Source: Marifrigoribacter sp047730175 | GTDB taxonomy: Bacteria; Bacteroidota; Bacteroidia; Flavobacteriales; Flavobacteriaceae | Assembly (NCBI RefSeq): GCF_047730175.1 | Contig: NZ_CP159833.1 | Location: 1,116,001 to 1,180,000 of the forward strand | DNA: 64,000 bases | Reading direction: 5' to 3' | Shown here: in pieces, positions 1 to 8,783 of the stretch | Position numbering within the stretch: the first letter of the stretch is position 1 | How the letters are laid out: each line of letters begins with the position of its first letter | Program-made: the position numbers and the translations under genes | The notes under the pieces: generated by a model | What the model saw: only the letters and a program-made list of their open reading frames with translations | What the model was told of the DNA's origin: nothing | The model's database searches: none

Positions 1-395
1 TGATAAAACCTATGAGAGAAGACCTTACCAATATTGGCTTCTCTGAACTATATACAACAGGCGACGTTAAAAATGCTTTAGAAAAAGAAGGAACTACGTT
101 AGTAGTGGTAAATTCAGTTTGTGGCTGTGCAGCTGCAAATGCAAGACCTGGAGCTGCAATGTCATTAAATAATGACAAAAAGCCAGACCAGTTAGTGACA
201 GTTTTTGCAGGAGTTGACAAAGAAGCTGTTGATGCAGCTCGTAGTGAAATGATTCCATTTCCTCCAAGTTCACCTTCTATGGCATTATTTAAAAATGGCG
301 AATTAGTACATATGCTAGAGCGTCATCATATTGAAGGTAGACCAGCAGATATGATTGCTGACAATCTAAAAGATGCATATAACGAACACTGTTAA
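1..395 (+). CDS. BrxA/BrxB family bacilliredoxin, 5' end cut by the window edge
   Basis: The protein is a small thioredoxin-fold disulfide reductase of the YphP/YqiW family, which removes bacillithiol from S-bacillithiolated cytosolic proteins. The family's CGC active-site motif is visible in SVCGCAAANARPG, followed by the conserved PPSSPSMALFKNGELVHMLERHHIEGR region. The first ATG inside the window is at 12, but the frame stays open to base 1 and reads I-K-P before that Met. This matches the ELVKPMREDL N-terminus usual in the family, so about nine residues probably lie outside the window. A strong terminator follows 20 bases after the stop. The gene is a hint that this organism uses bacillithiol as its main thiol, which matters for the persulfide chemistry encoded at 32790. 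The family is sure; the partner protein is unknown. Confidence 0.93.
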   Translation, partial: IKPMREDLTNIGFSELYTTGDVKNALEKEGTTLVVVNSVCGCAAANARPGAAMSLNNDKKPDQLVTVFAGVDKEAVDAARSEMIPFPPSSPSMALFKNGELVHMLERHHIEGRPADMIADNLKDAYNEHC

Positions 396-416
396 AAAGT
401 ATCTGATTACCTATTG

Positions 417-448
417 AAAAAGTCCTCACTAAAATGAGGACTTTTTTT
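417..448 (+). terminator. Rho-independent terminator after the bacilliredoxin gene
   Basis: A perfect 8-bp stem (AGTCCTCA / TGAGGACT) with a 6-base loop is preceded by four A and followed by seven T. It separates the bacilliredoxin gene from the acyltransferase that starts at 462. Confidence 0.93.
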
Positions 449-461
449 ATCTTTAACCTCA

Positions 462-1208
462 ATGAAAAAAATAGCACATTTTCTGTCTTATCCACTTTCC
501 ATTCTTTTTTATTTAATGTTTGGATTATTACTTGTTTTTTTTCATGTAATACAATGGATCTGCTTTACTGTTTTTGGTTATCAAGCGCACAAAAAAAGTG
601 TAGATTATTTAAACCTAAGCATCTTAGGTTGTTTAAAAGTTTTAGGAACCTCCTTTCAATTTAAAGTGCCAAAAACACTCCCTAAAAATGTTCCTTTAAT
701 TATTGTTTCAAATCATCAAAGTTTATGGGATATACCTCCCATGATTTGGTTTTTAAGAAAGCTTCATCCAAAATTTGTTTCAAAAAAAGAATTAGGAAAA
801 GGAATCCCTTCTGTATCCTATAATTTACGTTATGGAGGTTCAATTTTAATCGATCGTAAAAATGCAAGACGAGCAGTTGCTGAAATGGCCTCTTTTTCAG
901 AATATTTAAATAAAAATAATCGTAGTGGTGTTATTTTTCCTGAAGGAACAAGAAGTAGAACAGGTGCTCCTAAAAAGTTTCATCGCAAAGGGCTTCAGAC
1001 CTTAATTACTCAAATACCTGAAGCATATGTGCTTCCTATTTCCATTAATAATTCATGGAAACTTCAAAAAAACGGTATGTTTCCAATGCCCTTTGGCGTT
1101 ACTATAAAATATGAATTGCATCCTGTCTTAAAAGTTTCAGAACATGAAATTGAAACATTGATCGATACCGTTGAAACGATTATAACATCTAAAATTATTA
1201 CTGAATGA
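462..1208 (+). CDS. 1-acyl-sn-glycerol-3-phosphate acyltransferase (PlsC family)
   Basis: The enzyme acylates lysophosphatidate to phosphatidate at the inner membrane during phospholipid synthesis. The acyltransferase signature HX4D is visible as NHQSLWD, and the glycerophosphate-binding motif as FPEGTRSR. One or two hydrophobic N-terminal helices (roughly residues 8-40) anchor it. At 248 residues it has the normal family length. The ATG at 462 lies just after the upstream terminator. The stop overlaps the start of the HD-hydrolase gene by four bases (ATGA), so the two are translationally coupled. A second, diverged family member is encoded at 26631 on the other strand. Exact acyl preference cannot be read from sequence. 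Confidence 0.88.
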   Translation: MKKIAHFLSYPLSILFYLMFGLLLVFFHVIQWICFTVFGYQAHKKSVDYLNLSILGCLKVLGTSFQFKVPKTLPKNVPLIIVSNHQSLWDIPPMIWFLRKLHPKFVSKKELGKGIPSVSYNLRYGGSILIDRKNARRAVAEMASFSEYLNKNNRSGVIFPEGTRSRTGAPKKFHRKGLQTLITQIPEAYVLPISINNSWKLQKNGMFPMPFGVTIKYELHPVLKVSEHEIETLIDTVETIITSKIITE

Positions 1209-1858
1209 ACCATCAAAATCTAATTGAACACACTATTGCTTTTGTGAAAAAAGAGTTAGATGGTGCTGAAGGAGGTCATGATTGGTTTCATATTGAACGT
1301 GTTTATAAAAATTCTTTATTAATTGCTAATAATGAAGATGTTAACCTCTTAATTGTTTCTTTAGGAGCCTTGCTTCATGACATTGCAGATTCTAAATTTT
1401 ATGATGGAGATGAAACTGTTGGGCCTAATAGAGCAAGAATCTTTTTAGAAAAAGAAGGTGTTTCTTCTGAAGTGATTGAACATGTTATAAATATCATTGA
1501 AAACATCTCTTTTAAAGGCGGAAATAAGGCTCAAAAATTTACTTCAAAAGAATTAGAGGTTGTTCAAGATGCAGATCGATTAGATGCTATAGGAGCGATA
1601 GGAATTGCACGTTGTTTTAATTACGGTGGTTTTAAAAATCGAAAAATATACGATCCCGAAATAGCTCCAAAATTATACATGAGCCCCGAAGAATATAAAG
1701 CATCTACAGCTCCAACGATTAATCATTTTTATGAAAAATTGTTGTTACTTAAAGATAAAATGAATACTTCTTCTGGAAAAGAAATTGCATTAAAAAGACA
1801 TCAATATATGACTGCTTTTTTAGCACAATTTTATGATGAGTGGAATGGTGTAAAGTAA
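1205..1858 (+). CDS. HD-domain metal-dependent phosphohydrolase
   Basis: A 217-residue cytosolic HD-superfamily hydrolase related to the YedJ-type proteins of unknown substrate. The metal-binding residues are visible as HDWFHIERV near the N-terminus, LLHDIADSKF around residue 58, and a later D in QDADRLDAIG. The start overlaps the acyltransferase stop by four bases. The last 68 bases, coding KRHQYMTAFLAQFYDEW and the stop, have a partial copy at 3134-3201 beyond the AraC gene, including a 20-base exact direct repeat. This gene keeps the full-length frame, so the distal copy is the remnant. The biochemical role is unknown. Confidence 0.82.
   Translation: MNHQNLIEHTIAFVKKELDGAEGGHDWFHIERVYKNSLLIANNEDVNLLIVSLGALLHDIADSKFYDGDETVGPNRARIFLEKEGVSSEVIEHVINIIENISFKGGNKAQKFTSKELEVVQDADRLDAIGAIGIARCFNYGGFKNRKIYDPEIAPKLYMSPEEYKASTAPTINHFYEKLLLLKDKMNTSSGKEIALKRHQYMTAFLAQFYDEWNGVK
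1791..1810 (+). repeat. 20-bp exact direct repeat, copy 1 (copy 2 at 3134-3153)
   Basis: Bases 1791-1810 in the 3' end of the HD-hydrolase gene are identical to 3134-3153. Weaker similarity continues for about 48 more bases to the stop codon in both copies. The repeats enclose the AraC gene and the small ORF, like the footprint of an insertion or a collapsed gene duplication. Confidence 0.85.
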
Positions 1859-1913
1859 TTACGGGAAAAAATTTAAAAATACTAGTTGAGAATATTAAAA
1901 AAATTTAGAGGTT

Positions 1914-2087
1914 TTAACTAACTTTTGCTATTTCTAAAGCTATAATTTTAGATTCTAAAATTGATAATTCTTCTCCACTTTCTATAATTTTATCTACTGT
2001 TAAATCTGAATTATTATTTATAAAATTAAAAATTTCTTCACTCTTAAAAGTATAATATTCTAATGCTTTGGCAATTTTATCTTCCAT
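1914..2087 (-). CDS. Small uncharacterised protein (57 aa) downstream of the AraC gene
   Basis: The frame starts MEDKIAKALEYYTFKSEEIF and ends LEIAKVS. It starts eight bases after the AraC stop on the same strand, so it is probably co-transcribed. The composition is acidic and helical (many E, K, I, L) with no cysteine, no signal peptide and no membrane segment. Codon use is like that of its neighbours. I do not recognise a family. A short helical protein encoded directly after a regulator could be an accessory factor, but that is only inferred from position. The remaining bases 1859-1913 hold nothing I can identify. Confidence 0.5.
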   Translation of the reverse strand: MEDKIAKALEYYTFKSEEIFNFINNNSDLTVDKIIESGEELSILESKIIALEIAKVS

Positions 2088-2094
2088 AATATTT

Positions 2095-2967
2095 TTACTG
2101 GATTAAATTTTTTATTTCGCTTCTGTATTTTAATGCAGTTTTTCCTGTAAATTCTTTAAACACTTTATTAAAGTAAGAAAAATTATTAAAACCACATTCA
2201 AAACTTATATCTGCTATACTAATATTACTTTCTGCTAATAATTTAGTTGCATGAACAATTCTATGTTCGTTCACTAGTTTAGTAAATGTTTTTCCTGTAG
2301 ATTTTTTAAAATATCTACAAAATGCTGGTACTGTCATACTTGCCAATTCGGCAATCTCGTCTAAACTAATATGTTCATTAAAATGTTCGTTTATATGTTT
2401 ATATATAACTTCAATCTTATTGTTATCTTGTTTATTGCTTTCAAAAGCAAAACCATTAACATTTAATAAAGTATAATCATCTGTTGTTGCTAAATCATTT
2501 AAGATCTCTAAGAAAGAAGTAATTAAGTGAGCTCCTTCTAATTCTACAAGAGCTTCAATTTTCACACCAATTCTTTTTTTAATCTCTATATTAAAACGAA
2601 TTCCTTTTTTGGCACGTTCTAAAAGACCTTCAATCGCATTCATTTCAGGAATCTTAAAAAATTCTTTTCCTAAAAAATCTGGTTTAAACTGAATTAGTGT
2701 TTCAGAACCATTTGTTGTTAAACGATCTAGATAACCTACATGCGGTAAATTAGAACCTATTAAAACTAATTGACTATTATTAAAATAACTAATATGATTA
2801 CCTATATGCCTTTTACCCTTTCCTCTATTTACATATACTAATTCTATTTCTGGGTGAAAATGCCAAAATGGAATATTAGTTTTTAAAAACACTTCATGTT
2901 TTTTTACCAATAAGGAGCTATCAAAATTAGGTGTAACTTTTTCGAGTATTGGTTTTTTCTGCATCAT
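2095..2967 (-). CDS. AraC family transcriptional regulator
   Basis: The N-terminal half is a cupin-like ligand-binding domain (FWHFHPEIELVYVNRGKGKRHIG, then QLVLIGSNLPH). The C-terminal hundred residues are the double helix-turn-helix of the AraC/XylS family, ending ISIADISFECGFNNFSYFNKVFKEFTGKTALKYR. The frame opens at 2991, but a Bacteroidota -7 box (TACTTTTG, 2983-2976) lies inside that extension. The transcript should therefore start near 2970, and translation at Met 2967 or 2964, giving an almost leaderless mRNA. The likely ligand is a small hydrophobic or sugar molecule, which cannot be read from sequence. The gene sits between two copies of the HD-gene 3' end and has no obvious target gene beside it apart from the small ORF at 1914. 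Confidence 0.88.
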   Translation of the reverse strand: MMQKKPILEKVTPNFDSSLLVKKHEVFLKTNIPFWHFHPEIELVYVNRGKGKRHIGNHISYFNNSQLVLIGSNLPHVGYLDRLTTNGSETLIQFKPDFLGKEFFKIPEMNAIEGLLERAKKGIRFNIEIKKRIGVKIEALVELEGAHLITSFLEILNDLATTDDYTLLNVNGFAFESNKQDNNKIEVIYKHINEHFNEHISLDEIAELASMTVPAFCRYFKKSTGKTFTKLVNEHRIVHATKLLAESNISIADISFECGFNNFSYFNKVFKEFTGKTALKYRSEIKNLIQ

Positions 2968-2975
2968 ATATTCTA

Positions 2976-2983
2976 CAAAAGTA
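2976..2983 (-). promoter_or_regulatory. -7 box of the AraC gene promoter
   Basis: TACTTTTG fits the Bacteroidota -7 consensus TAnnTTTG exactly. It lies only eight bases before the Met codon at 2967, so it decides against the upstream start at 2991. No clear -33 TTG is seen. Confidence 0.55.
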
Positions 2984-3123
2984 CAATACAAAAAAAAGAT
3001 TAACTATATAGAATTATCTATTTTATATTCTATTTTAACCTAATAGTTATTATATGTCATTAAAATTGTTAATATAGAATATAAAAATATCAATTGTGTT
3101 GTATTAAAATTAAGTTTCTTATA

Positions 3124-3201
3124 TCTATTTATATAAAAAGACATCAATATATGGCTGATTTTATAGCACGCTTTTTTAGAGAATGGGAAAGAAAATTTTA
3201 A
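3124..3201 (+). pseudogene. Remnant of an HD-hydrolase 3' end
   Basis: In frame, bases 3136-3201 read KRHQYMADFIARFFREWERKF and then a stop. The intact HD gene at 1205-1858 ends KRHQYMTAFLAQFYDEWNGVK and then a stop. Eleven of 21 residues match and the first 20 bases of the copy (from 3134) are identical. There is no open frame upstream of about 3124, so only the tail of the gene survives. The remaining part of 2992-3247 is AT-rich and holds no other gene. The copy is either the leftover of a tandem paralogue or a junction created when the AraC segment was inserted. Confidence 0.72.
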
Positions 3202-3247
3202 AATTCCCTACCAGTTTTAAATTAAATACTGATAACTAGTTAATAAA

Positions 3248-4030
3248 TTATTCCCCTTGAAAATCTGCTCTTCTTTTTTGTAAAAAAGCTTGTGTTCCTT
3301 CTTTAAAGTCGGCAGTTCCAAAACAATGACCAAACTGTGTAACCTCCGTATCGAATCCATTCTCCCCATCTTTAAACCCAGCATTAATTGAGGTAATTGC
3401 AGCAGCTATTGCTACCGATGAATTTCGCATTATTTTAGAAGCTATTTTTTCAGCTAAGGGCAACAATTCTTCTTGTGTAGTTACATGATTTACTAATCCA
3501 TAGCTAAGTGCTGTGTTTGCATCAATCATACCCGCAGTCATAATCATTTCCATAGCACGACCTTTCCCTACTAATTGAGGCAAACGTTGTGTGCCACCAT
3601 AACCAGGAATAACTCCTAAAGAAACTTCAGGTAAGCCCATTTTTGCATTGTCACTAGCTACTCGAAAATGTGCTGCTAATGCGAGTTCTAAACCTCCTCC
3701 TAAGGCAAAACCATTCACTGCTGCTATCACAGGAGTTGAAAGATTGGCAACAAAATCGAATAACATTGCTTGTCCTTCAGAAGCTAATTGCGCTCCTTCA
3801 GAAACTGAAAAATCTGCAAATTCACTAATGTCTGCACCTGCCACAAAAGCCTTTTCACCGCTTCCAGTAATAATAATCACTTTCACCTTTGGGTCATTAT
3901 CAGTTTCTTTAAAAGCATGATGTAACTCACTTATTGTTTTCTTGTTTAATGCATTTAATTTGGACGGGCGATCAATAATAATGGTTGCAATTCCATTTTC
4001 GTTTTCTAATAGAATATTCTCTAAATTCAT
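3248..4030 (-). CDS. Enoyl-CoA hydratase/isomerase (crotonase) family protein
   Basis: A 260-residue cytosolic crotonase-fold enzyme that most likely hydrates a 2-enoyl-CoA in fatty-acid or amino-acid degradation. The oxyanion-hole stretch AGADI is near residues 64-68, and GFALGGGLELAL is near 108-118. Both catalytic glutamates of true hydratases are in place, E115 in GGGLELAL and E135 in GLPEVSLGVIPGYGGTQRL. Length is normal for the single-domain family. It stands alone between the regulator region and a histidine kinase on the same strand, with a 49-base gap. Substrate chain length cannot be told from sequence. Short-chain (crotonyl-CoA type) is most likely. Confidence 0.88.
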   Translation of the reverse strand: MNLENILLENENGIATIIIDRPSKLNALNKKTISELHHAFKETDNDPKVKVIIITGSGEKAFVAGADISEFADFSVSEGAQLASEGQAMLFDFVANLSTPVIAAVNGFALGGGLELALAAHFRVASDNAKMGLPEVSLGVIPGYGGTQRLPQLVGKGRAMEMIMTAGMIDANTALSYGLVNHVTTQEELLPLAEKIASKIMRNSSVAIAAAITSINAGFKDGENGFDTEVTQFGHCFGTADFKEGTQAFLQKRRADFQGE

Positions 4031-4079
4031 AATAATTTTTAATTAATGGGGATGTACAAAGCTAATAAAATTGGTGTAA

Positions 4080-5534
4080 TTACTTAGGAAAAGTCACTTT
4101 AAAAGTTGTTCCTATTTCATAAGCTGTATTTAATGAAATGGTTCCTCCATAGGTTTCAACAATCTTTTTAACCATGGCTAAACCTAGTCCCATTCCACTT
4201 GTTTTAGTTGTAAATTTTGGTTCAAATATTTTGTCTACATTTTCACTTTCGACTCCAATACCATTATCCATGACAGTAATAGAAACATTTTCTTTTTCAG
4301 AAAAGACCCTAACTTCAATTTTTGGGTCTTCTGGTTGACCTTCACTAATCGCCTGAATACTATTTTTAATTAAATTAGTAATAACTCTTATTAGTTGAGT
4401 GCGATCAAAATTTGCAATAATTTCTTTTTCTTCAGAATAGAAATTAATATAACCCTCATTGAAAATATCGAGTGCTAATTTTATAATATTTACCACATTA
4501 AGTGTTTCGTCTTGTTGAGCTGGCATTTGTGCATAGGTTGAAAATGCTGAGGCAATTGAACTCATGGTATCGATTTGTTGAATAAGCGTGTCACTATATT
4601 CTTTCATCTTTTTATGTATGTCTACATCATTAACATCGAACTTACGCTGAAAACTTTGAACGGTAAGTCGCATTGGCGTTAACGGATTTTTAATTTCATG
4701 CGCTACTTGTTTAGCCATTTCTCTCCAAGCTGCTTCTCGTTCATTGCTTGCTAATTGAGCGGCGCTAATCTCTAATTCATCAATCATACCGTTGTAAGCG
4801 CTTACTAAAGTTGTAATTTCTTCGGAAGTATCATCAATAATAATTTTTTGATTGTGTTTATTAAGACGTGTTTCTGTGATTTTTTCACTAATAGTATTTA
4901 GTGATTTTGTAATATATTTTGAGAGAAAGTATGCTAATATAATTGCGATTAACAACATAAATAAATAGGCATACCCCAATCGGATTAAGTTTTCTTTTAA
5001 TTCTTTATTTATAAAATCATCATCCTCAATGTAGGGTAAATTTAAAATGGCTAATGGCTTAAAATGTCGATCTGTTATGTAAGTAAAAGAAGATCGATAT
5101 CCTATTCCGTTTTCTTCAAATTGTTCTACAAAACTTTTTATGTCAGATTTTTTTAACCCTTCTAATACTTTTGGTGAAATGCTATTTTTAATGGTATCTT
5201 TTACAAATGATGCTTTGGACGTTTTTAGTAAATGCCCTTGAAGATCATATAAATAAATTTCTAAATTATGGATGTCTTTAATTTCGTAAATTCTATCTTT
5301 AAAAATTAAAGGAATCTTTTCAGTTTCAACAGGATACGTAGTTGTTTTTATAACGTAATCGATATTTTTACGAATGGTAGATTCTTTTCTTAAGAGTCTT
5401 TCTCCGTGATAATCTTCTGCTTCTTCTCTATATTGAAATATAGTTACAACAGCAATTAGTATCGATGCTCCTATTACTAATAAGATCATTGATAAAAAAA
5501 TGCGTGAACGTAATGATCCTCTGTAAAAGCTCAT
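4080..5534 (-). CDS. Membrane sensor histidine kinase (HAMP, HisKA, HATPase)
   Basis: A 484-residue sensor kinase of the inner membrane. Transmembrane helices lie near residues 10-33 and 187-207 with a roughly 150-residue periplasmic sensor domain between them. A HAMP linker follows, then the phospho-acceptor box VAHEIKNPLTPMRL with His279. The ATPase domain shows the N box (LIKNSIQAI), the G1 box DNGIGV and the G2 box GMGLGLAMVKKIVE. The HEIKNPLTPMRL type of H box is that of NtrY-like kinases. No response regulator lies next to it, so it is an orphan or pairs with a distant gene. Only 52 bases separate it from the downstream end of the BNR-repeat gene. The signal it senses is unknown. Confidence 0.92.
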   Translation of the reverse strand: MSFYRGSLRSRIFLSMILLVIGASILIAVVTIFQYREEAEDYHGERLLRKESTIRKNIDYVIKTTTYPVETEKIPLIFKDRIYEIKDIHNLEIYLYDLQGHLLKTSKASFVKDTIKNSISPKVLEGLKKSDIKSFVEQFEENGIGYRSSFTYITDRHFKPLAILNLPYIEDDDFINKELKENLIRLGYAYLFMLLIAIILAYFLSKYITKSLNTISEKITETRLNKHNQKIIIDDTSEEITTLVSAYNGMIDELEISAAQLASNEREAAWREMAKQVAHEIKNPLTPMRLTVQSFQRKFDVNDVDIHKKMKEYSDTLIQQIDTMSSIASAFSTYAQMPAQQDETLNVVNIIKLALDIFNEGYINFYSEEKEIIANFDRTQLIRVITNLIKNSIQAISEGQPEDPKIEVRVFSEKENVSITVMDNGIGVESENVDKIFEPKFTTKTSGMGLGLAMVKKIVETYGGTISLNTAYEIGTTFKVTFPK

Positions 5535-5586
5535 TTATATATTTTTAGAATTTGGAATCAACAATAATTACACCAAAGGGTTAATT

Positions 5587-8500
5587 TTATTTTTTATCAT
5601 CTTCGACAAACAAATAATTTAAGTTTAATGTATTGAATTGTTGATTGAATTGTAAAATTTCATTGGTCACTAAAGTAGTAAAGCTTTGTAATTGCGCTGT
5701 AATTTGAGTTGTTAATTCATTTTTTACAGCAATATCTTGTTGGGTAGGAGGAAAATCATCCATCCCTACTAAACTGTTTAAATGTGCTAATTTATTTGTT
5801 AATCGAATCGGGAAATTCAACGGATCTTGCCCGCTTTTATTTTGGGTTTGATATAATGCCTTTTCTATTTCTGAAAATTCCTCAGATAATTTTTTAGCTT
5901 TTTCGACTAACGTTCTTACCTCATCATTGTCTTTATATTGCTCCTGAAATGCTTTTAATTGCTTGTTTATTTTTCTAATTTTTTTAATCGATTTATGTGC
6001 TTTATCTACCGTTTTATTTATTTCTGTTATAAAATCAAATTGTTGTTTCATTCCAGCCAAATCAGATTCTGCATTTGGATCTGCCAAAATAGTAATGGGC
6101 TGTGAAACACTTTCACCATCAACGGTTAAAACAACTTTATACTCACCAGGAACTGCTTGTGGAGCATTCATACTTGCCCACCATAATATCATCCCTTCTA
6201 ATTTTTCGGCACCTTCTCCTCTCGTATTCCAAGAAAAATAATTAGATCCATCTTTGACTTTAAACTTATCTTTTTTGTTTTTTGTATTGAAAGATTTAAT
6301 GGTATCATTATTTGTATTTAAGTAGCTTAATGCAATCTCTTTATCTTTTGTGTCTTTGATATAAAAATAGGTCAACACTCCCGAAGGATGGTTGGTACCA
6401 GTCGTTAAAGATTTTTTTTGTGAACCCCCTCTCATTCGATAGGTGTCCTTGGGCTGAAACAAGTATATATCGTTCCCTTTTGCTTCTGAAAGTTGATGAA
6501 TCGCGGTTAAATCATCTAAAATCCATAAACTTCTCCCTTGTGTTGCAACCACTAAATTATTTTCTTTAACAGCTAAATCTGTTATAGGCACAATAGGTAA
6601 ATTTAACTGAAATGCTTGCCAGTTATTTCCATAATCGAATGAAACATAAAGTCCTGTTTCAGTACCTGCATATAAAATGCCTTTCTTTTTAGGGTCTTCT
6701 CTTAAAACTCGCGTAAAATGTTCAACAGGAATTCCATTGGTAATCTTTTTCCAAGAGGTTCCATAATCTGTAGTTTTATATAAATAAGGTGCAAAATCAC
6801 CTGTTTTATATTTTGTTCCTGCGATATAACAAGTCCCTGCATCAAAAACAGAGGGTTCTATGCTATTGATCATCATCCATTCTGGCATTCCTTTAGGGGT
6901 AACATTAGTCCAGGTGGCACCTCCATTTTTTGTAAGGTGAATTAATCCATCATCACTTCCTGTCCATAAAACACCCTCAGTAATAGGTGATTCTGCAGCA
7001 GCAAAAATGGTGCAGTAATATTCTACTGAAGTATTATCCTGTGTAATAGGTCCTCCAGAAGATTTCTGTTTTTCTGGATCATTTCTTGTTAAATCTGGGC
7101 TGATAACATCCCAACTTTCACCTTCGTTTGTTGAAACATGAACTTGATTTGAAAAAGTATATAATTTTTTGGTGTTGTGTTTTGAAAAGAAAATAGGAAA
7201 ATTCCATTGGAAGCGATATTTCATGTCTTCTACACCATGTCCCATAGGATTATCAGGCCATACACTAATACTACGCACGGTTCCTTTTTTATGATTATAT
7301 CGTGTTAAAAATCCATCATAACTCCCTCCATAAACGATGTCGTTATTATTGGGGTCTATAGCAATATGTGCGCTTTCCCCTCCTGCAGTAGATTCCCAAT
7401 CATCTTCATCTATATTCCGTCCTTCATTTCTATGTGAAATTCTGATTGTTGAATTATCCTGCTGGGCTGCATAAATTCTATACGGAAATGAATTATCTGT
7501 TGTAACTCTATAAAACTGAGCTGTAGGTTGATTATGATACGTACTCCAAGTTTCTCCTCCATCATAGCTTACTTGAGCGCCACCATCATCGCCCATGATC
7601 ATTCTATTAGAATTTTCTGGAGCAATCCAAAGGTCATGATGATCACCATGTGGGGCATTGTGAGTGCTATAGGTTTTACCTCCATCACTACTTTTATGAT
7701 ACCTTACATTTAAAACATATACTACATTTTCATCTTGAGAATCTGCATAAATACGTGTGTAATACCATGCCCTTTGACGCAGTTTTCTTTCACTGTTAAT
7801 CAATTTCCAGTTTTTACCTCCATCTTCACTTTTATATACGCCTCCTTTTTCTTTATTCTCAACAATAGCCCATACTTTATCACCATTTAAAGGAGATACT
7901 GTTACCCCAATAATTCCAAGAGTATCTGTAGGAAATCCTTCATTTTTAGAAATTTCTTTCCATGTTTCACCGCTATCTGTACTTTTCCAAAGAGCAGAGC
8001 CTTCACCGCCACTGCTTAAACTATATGGGGTTCTTCTTAAATTCCATGTAGAAGCATATAAAATTCTTGGATTTGAAGGATCCATAATTAAATCGACTGC
8101 TCCGGCATCTTGATTAACAAATAATTTTTTGTTCCATGTTTTTCCGCCATCAATACTTTTATAAACTCCTCTCTCTTGGGTTGGTTTATAAATATTACCT
8201 AAAACTGCAGCATATACAATATTGTGATTTTTAGGATGAATGGCTATTCTTGGGATATGCCTCCCTTTTTCAAGGCCCATTTGCTTCCATGTTTTTCCTG
8301 CATCTTCAGTCTTCCAGATTCCATAACCTGAGGAAACATTACCCCGAACGGTTATTTCACCTCCACCTACATAAATAACATTTGGGTCATCCATACTCAC
8401 TTGAATGGATCCTACTGAACCCCCAAAAAAACCGTCTGAAATATTTTCCCAAGTACGTCCTCCGTCTTCGGTTTTCCATACACCTCCCCCTGTGGCTCCA

Positions 8501-8694
8501 CAATAAAATAAATTGGGTTTATTGGGAACTCCTGTTACCGCAGCACTTCGTCCTCCTCGAAAAGGACCTAATTGACGGTATTCTAATGCATCAAATAATG
8601 AAGAATCGTACGTTTGAGCAAAGTTGAATTGTGATATACTTCCGAAGAAAATAAATATAACTAACCGAGTACAGTTATAGTAAAAACGTGACAT
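5587..8694 (-). CDS. Large secreted BNR/sortilin-like (VPS10) repeat protein
   Basis: A 1035-residue exported protein annotated in Bacteroidota as a sortilin-like or VPS10-domain glycosyl hydrolase. An N-terminal signal peptide ends near QFNFAQ. The body is a chain of BNR (Asp-box) motifs: KTEDGGRTW, KTEDAGKTW, KSIDGGKTW, KSTDSGETW, KSEDGGKNW, SYDGGETW, STNEGESW, TKNGGATW, TTDYGTSW and SFDYGNNW. These form one or two ten-bladed beta-propellers over about residues 40-720. After that come a beta-sandwich-like stretch and a helical C-terminus with a coiled-coil character (residues about 870-960). There is no T9SS sorting tail. Catalytic activity has not been shown for the family. A protein- or glycan-binding scaffold in the periplasm or on the surface is equally possible. 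Confidence 0.82.
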   Translation of the reverse strand: MSRFYYNCTRLVIFIFFGSISQFNFAQTYDSSLFDALEYRQLGPFRGGRSAAVTGVPNKPNLFYCGATGGGVWKTEDGGRTWENISDGFFGGSVGSIQVSMDDPNVIYVGGGEITVRGNVSSGYGIWKTEDAGKTWKQMGLEKGRHIPRIAIHPKNHNIVYAAVLGNIYKPTQERGVYKSIDGGKTWNKKLFVNQDAGAVDLIMDPSNPRILYASTWNLRRTPYSLSSGGEGSALWKSTDSGETWKEISKNEGFPTDTLGIIGVTVSPLNGDKVWAIVENKEKGGVYKSEDGGKNWKLINSERKLRQRAWYYTRIYADSQDENVVYVLNVRYHKSSDGGKTYSTHNAPHGDHHDLWIAPENSNRMIMGDDGGAQVSYDGGETWSTYHNQPTAQFYRVTTDNSFPYRIYAAQQDNSTIRISHRNEGRNIDEDDWESTAGGESAHIAIDPNNNDIVYGGSYDGFLTRYNHKKGTVRSISVWPDNPMGHGVEDMKYRFQWNFPIFFSKHNTKKLYTFSNQVHVSTNEGESWDVISPDLTRNDPEKQKSSGGPITQDNTSVEYYCTIFAAAESPITEGVLWTGSDDGLIHLTKNGGATWTNVTPKGMPEWMMINSIEPSVFDAGTCYIAGTKYKTGDFAPYLYKTTDYGTSWKKITNGIPVEHFTRVLREDPKKKGILYAGTETGLYVSFDYGNNWQAFQLNLPIVPITDLAVKENNLVVATQGRSLWILDDLTAIHQLSEAKGNDIYLFQPKDTYRMRGGSQKKSLTTGTNHPSGVLTYFYIKDTKDKEIALSYLNTNNDTIKSFNTKNKKDKFKVKDGSNYFSWNTRGEGAEKLEGMILWWASMNAPQAVPGEYKVVLTVDGESVSQPITILADPNAESDLAGMKQQFDFITEINKTVDKAHKSIKKIRKINKQLKAFQEQYKDNDEVRTLVEKAKKLSEEFSEIEKALYQTQNKSGQDPLNFPIRLTNKLAHLNSLVGMDDFPPTQQDIAVKNELTTQITAQLQSFTTLVTNEILQFNQQFNTLNLNYLFVEDDKK

Positions 8695-8783
8695 GCAGTA
8701 ATAAATTTAAAATTTATTAAAGATATGTAAATTCTATTGGAAGAAAATAATTTCTAATTATAATATCAAAAAATTATCTTATT

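Noticed and set aside
434..664. 76-codon frame overlapping the acyltransferase start
   Set aside because: It lies in another frame of a sure gene and begins inside the terminator; it is a shadow ORF.
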